From Burkholderiaceae bacterium (GTDB taxonomy: Bacteria > Pseudomonadota > Gammaproteobacteria > Burkholderiales > Burkholderiaceae), in contig JANWUU010000067.1 in NCBI GenBank assembly GCA_025057735.1, positions 1 through 7,183 of the forward strand: a stretch of DNA of 7,183 nt, given 5' to 3'. A program made the position numbers and the translations under genes. Under the pieces are notes generated by a model, which was given only the letters and a program-made list of their open reading frames with translations, had not been told where the DNA came from and did no database searches. Of this stretch, positions 4,943-7,183 are shown in pieces (the first letter of the stretch is position 1; the number at the start of each line of letters is the position of its first letter).

Positions 4943-5665
4943 ATGAACCGCACGCATCCGAAGATCCTGGTCGTCGACGACGACCCCCGCCTGCGCGATC
5001 TGCTGCGCCGCTATCTGGGCGGCAACGGCTTCACGGTCTACCTGGCGGAAAACGCGCAGGCGATGAACCGCCTGTGGCTGCGCGAGCGTTTCGATTGCCT
5101 GATCCTGGACCTGATGATGCCCGGCGAGGACGGGCTGGCGGTGCTGCGCCGGCTGCGCGGCAGCAACGACGGCACCCCCGTCATCATGCTGACTGCCAAG
5201 GGCGAGGACGTCGACCGCATCGTGGGCCTGGAGATGGGCGCCGACGACTACCTGCCCAAGCCCTTCAATCCGCGCGAGCTGCTGGCGCGCATTCACGCCG
5301 TGCTGCGGCGGCGGGAGCCCGCGGAGATTCCGGGCGCGCCGACGCGCGAGGACAAGACCGTGACCTTCGGCGACTACACGCTGGACCTCGGCACGCGCAC
5401 GCTGAAGAAGAACGGCGAGCTCGTGCCGCTGACCACCGGCGAGTTCGCGGTGCTGAAGGTTTTTGCGCTGCACCCGCGCGTGCCGCTGTCGCGCGACAAG
5501 CTCATGGAAATGGCGCGCGGCCGCGAGTACGAGGCCTTCGACCGCTCGCTCGACGTGCAGATCTCGCGCCTGCGCAAGCTGATCGAGCCGGAGCCGTCGA
5601 AGCCGCGCTACATCCAGACCGTGTGGGGTCTCGGTTACGTCTTCGTGCCCGACGGCGGCTCCTGA
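4943..5665 (+). CDS. ompR: Two-component response regulator OmpR
   Basis: This is a cytoplasmic DNA-binding response regulator, phosphorylated by EnvZ, that controls porin and other envelope genes in response to osmolarity. It has 240 aa, the normal OmpR length. The receiver domain spans about 6-122: acidic pocket D12/D13, phosphoacceptor D56 in LILDLMMPGEDG (53-64), switch T84 (IMLTAKGEDVDRIVGLEMGA) and K106 (YLPKPFNPREL). The winged-helix DNA-binding domain spans about 138-236, with FALHPRVPLSRDKLMEMARG (174-193), DVQISRLRKLIEP (204-216) and the closing YIQTVWGLGYVFVPDG (223-238). The string GREYEAFDRSLDVQISRLRK is typical of OmpR rather than of other family members. The ATG at 4943 gives the standard N-terminus; the upstream open frame is ignored, and no strong ribosome site is seen. 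envZ follows after 6 nt. A possible OmpR site upstream suggests autoregulation. Confidence 0.96.
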   Translation: MNRTHPKILVVDDDPRLRDLLRRYLGGNGFTVYLAENAQAMNRLWLRERFDCLILDLMMPGEDGLAVLRRLRGSNDGTPVIMLTAKGEDVDRIVGLEMGADDYLPKPFNPRELLARIHAVLRRREPAEIPGAPTREDKTVTFGDYTLDLGTRTLKKNGELVPLTTGEFAVLKVFALHPRVPLSRDKLMEMARGREYEAFDRSLDVQISRLRKLIEPEPSKPRYIQTVWGLGYVFVPDGGS

Positions 5666-5671
5666 CCGCCG

Positions 5672-6988
5672 ATGCCGCTGCCGTCGCCGAGCCTTTTCTG
5701 GCGCACCTTCCTGTGGATCGTCGCGCTGATCGTCGCCATTTTGCTGGCGTGGGCGCAGAGCTTTCGCCTGTTCGAGCGCGAGCCGCGCGCCCGCCAGATC
5801 GCGCAGCAGGTGGTCTCGATCGTCAACATCACGCGCAGTGCCCTGGTCTACTCGGATGCCGCCTTTCGCCGCCCGCTGCTGCGCGAGCTGGCCGACAACG
5901 AGGGGGTGCGCATCGTGCCGCGCGAGCCGGGCGACGACATCACGCCCTGGCCCGACGATGCGCTGATGCGCGCCGTCGCGCAGCGCATCCTCGATCGCCT
6001 GGGCCCCGACACGGAACTGGCCGTCGGCGTCAACGGCGTACCCGGCTTCTGGGTCAGTTTCGACATCGACGGCGACGACTACTGGGTCTATATCGAACGC
6101 GACCCGCTGGCGCGTGACGCCGGCACCCAGTGGGTCCGCTGGGCGATCGTGGCCGCCGCGCTGTCCCTGCTGGTGGCGGTGGCCATCACCGGCGTGGTCA
6201 ACCGTCCGCTGCGGCAGCTCGCCGACGCCGCGCGCGCGCTCGGCAGCGGCCGCACGCCGGAGCGGCTGCCCGAGCGCGGCCCGGCCGAGATCCGCGCCGT
6301 CAACCGCAGCTTCAACCGCATGGTGGCCGATCTGGCGCAGCTCGAGCGGGACCGTGCGGTGCTGCTGGCCGGCATTTCGCACGACCTGCGCACGCCGCTT
6401 GCGCGCCTGCGCCTGGAGCTGGAGATGCTCGAACTGCCGGAGGCAACGCGCACGGCGATGGCGGGCGACATCGAGCAACTGGATGCCATCGTCGGACAGT
6501 TCCTCGACTATGCGCGGCCCACCCCGCAACAGCCGAGGGAACCCGCCAATCTGGCCGCGCTGCTGGAGGCGGCCCTCGCGCGCGCGCGCCTGCGGGATAC
6601 CCACGCCACGGTGGATGCCGACCCGACGCTGACGGCGCCCGTCTATGCGACCGAGGTGGCGCGGGCGCTCGACAACCTGCTGGCCAACGCCCACCGCTAC
6701 GGTCGCCGTCCGGAAGACGGCCACCTGGACCTGACGCTGCTCGCGCGCCGCGACGGGACGGAGGCCGTGCTGGTGGTGGCCGATCGCGGCCCCGGCATTG
6801 CGCCGCAAGACGTCGAACGGCTGCTGCGGCCGTTCGAGCGCGGCGACGCGGCGCGCAGCGGAACGCGCGGAGCCGGCCTGGGCCTTGCGATCGTCGAGCG
6901 CGTCGCCCGGCTGCATGGCGGGCGGCTCGAACTGCTGCCGAACCCGCCGCGCGGTCTGCGCGCCGAGCTGCGCCTGCCGCTTGCGTGA
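5672..6988 (+). CDS. envZ: Osmosensing sensor histidine kinase EnvZ
   Basis: EnvZ is an inner-membrane sensor kinase/phosphatase that phosphorylates OmpR. It has 438 aa, close to the usual 430-450. Order: short cytoplasmic N-terminus, transmembrane helix 1 (about 12-28), periplasmic sensor (about 29-156), transmembrane helix 2 (about 157-176), HAMP linker starting NRPLRQL (177-183), then the H-box AGISHDLRTPLARLRLELEM (233-252) with H237 as the phosphorylated histidine. The ATPase domain has an N-box DNLLANAHRYG (334-344; N335, N339), a G1 box DRGPGIA (371-377), an F-box RPFERG (386-391) and a G2 box GAGLGLAIV (400-408). All catalytic motifs are present. The H-box is almost that of enteric EnvZ, which, with ompR 6 nt upstream, supports the specific name. 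The stop lies 27 nt from the end of convergent ispF. Confidence 0.95.
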   Translation: MPLPSPSLFWRTFLWIVALIVAILLAWAQSFRLFEREPRARQIAQQVVSIVNITRSALVYSDAAFRRPLLRELADNEGVRIVPREPGDDITPWPDDALMRAVAQRILDRLGPDTELAVGVNGVPGFWVSFDIDGDDYWVYIERDPLARDAGTQWVRWAIVAAALSLLVAVAITGVVNRPLRQLADAARALGSGRTPERLPERGPAEIRAVNRSFNRMVADLAQLERDRAVLLAGISHDLRTPLARLRLELEMLELPEATRTAMAGDIEQLDAIVGQFLDYARPTPQQPREPANLAALLEAALARARLRDTHATVDADPTLTAPVYATEVARALDNLLANAHRYGRRPEDGHLDLTLLARRDGTEAVLVVADRGPGIAPQDVERLLRPFERGDAARSGTRGAGLGLAIVERVARLHGGRLELLPNPPRGLRAELRLPLA

Positions 6989-7002
6989 CGGCCACGCGGC
7001 CG
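6989..7002. repeat. Small inverted repeat between envZ and ispF
   Basis: CGGCC-ACGC-GGCCG forms a 5-bp stem with a four-base loop immediately after the envZ stop codon, within the 27-nt gap between two convergent genes. No T-run lies on either side, so it is only a weak candidate for a bidirectional transcription stop. Confidence 0.25.
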
Positions 7003-7015
7003 CCACCGCACGAGC

Positions 7016-7183
7016 TCAGCGGCGCGGCGCCTCGGCGCGGCTCAGCAGCGCCACCGCCTGCGCGGCGATGCCTTCGGCGCGGCCGACGAAGCCGAGCCGC
7101 TCGGTGGTCTTGCCCTTGACGCTGACGGCGGCGGCGTCGATGCCGAGATCGGCGGCGATGGCCGCCTGCATCGCCGGCACGTA
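7016..7183 (-). CDS. ispF: 2-C-methyl-D-erythritol 2,4-cyclodiphosphate synthase, C-terminal part only
   Basis: IspF converts CDP-methylerythritol 2-phosphate to methylerythritol 2,4-cyclodiphosphate plus CMP in the MEP pathway of isoprenoid synthesis. It is a cytoplasmic trimer. Reading the reverse strand from the right edge gives 55 residues and a TGA stop at 7018-7016, so roughly the last third of a protein of about 160 aa is present; the start lies outside. The segment contains [33 protein letters not shown] and IAAQAVALL. The KxTTExLGFxGRxEGIAxxAVALL pattern is the IspF C-terminal signature, including the TTE nucleotide-contact motif. The usual GRGEG is GRAEG here, a variation seen in the family. 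Convergent with envZ. Whether ispD precedes it, as is common, cannot be seen. Confidence 0.94.
   Translation of the reverse strand, partial: YVPAMQAAIAADLGIDAAAVSVKGKTTERLGFVGRAEGIAAQAVALLSRAEAPRR

Noticed and set aside
4774..4953. N-terminal extension of DUF3106 up to 60 codons
   Set aside because: It would place a clean Sec signal peptide in the middle of the protein. The ATG at 4773 gives a standard exported precursor, although ATG 4818 cannot be wholly excluded.
4826..7006. A 726-codon open frame on the minus strand opposite ompR and envZ
   Set aside because: It lies wholly antisense to two genes with complete family motifs. Its product is a Gln/Arg/Ala/His-rich string with no recognisable domain, as expected when the complement of a GC-rich gene lacks stops.
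1..7183. CRISPR array, insertion sequence, tRNA, rRNA, phage or defence gene
   Set aside because: No regularly spaced repeats, transposase, terminal repeats, or RNA-gene sequence was recognised; the window is almost completely filled by the listed protein genes.

Overview
This is a high-GC, gene-dense bacterial chromosomal window with no RNA genes, CRISPR array or mobile element that I can see. The OmpR/EnvZ pair, the tsaB-rimI-uracil-DNA-glycosylase order and the heavily G/C-ending codons point to a betaproteobacterium (Burkholderiales/Rhodocyclales-like). That placement is inferred from remembered family sequences, not from a search.

Layout. Positions 1-4773 hold six genes, all on the minus strand, so they are transcribed from high to low coordinates: DUF3106 (4387-4773), DUF1800 (2895-4382), DUF1501 (1727-2878), then after a 53-nt gap tsaB (960-1673), rimI (489-956) and a family-4 uracil-DNA glycosylase that runs off the left edge (1-489). 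ompR (4943-5665) and envZ (5672-6988) lie on the plus strand, divergent from DUF3106 across a 169-nt region rich in dyad symmetries. At the right edge the C-terminal 55 codons of ispF (7016-7183) lie on the minus strand, convergent with envZ.

Function. tsaB-rimI-udg is a housekeeping block: tRNA t6A37 synthesis, N-terminal acetylation of a ribosomal protein and uracil repair of DNA. The genes are almost fused (3-nt gap, then a 1-nt overlap). DUF3106-DUF1800-DUF1501 form a second tight unit (4-nt and 16-nt gaps). All three products carry export signals, so this looks like an uncharacterised cell-envelope module. It shares its upstream region with the osmosensing regulators OmpR/EnvZ, which makes a regulatory link plausible but unproven.

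Most interesting for follow-up: (i) the exported DUF3106/DUF1800/DUF1501 unit next to ompR-envZ; (ii) a run of dyads and an OmpR-like TGTAACA core between them; (iii) an N-terminal peptide on the uracil-DNA glycosylase that resembles the clamp-loader-binding tail of the DNA polymerase III psi subunit; (iv) a perfect 9-bp inverted repeat 7 nt upstream of the tsaB start codon.
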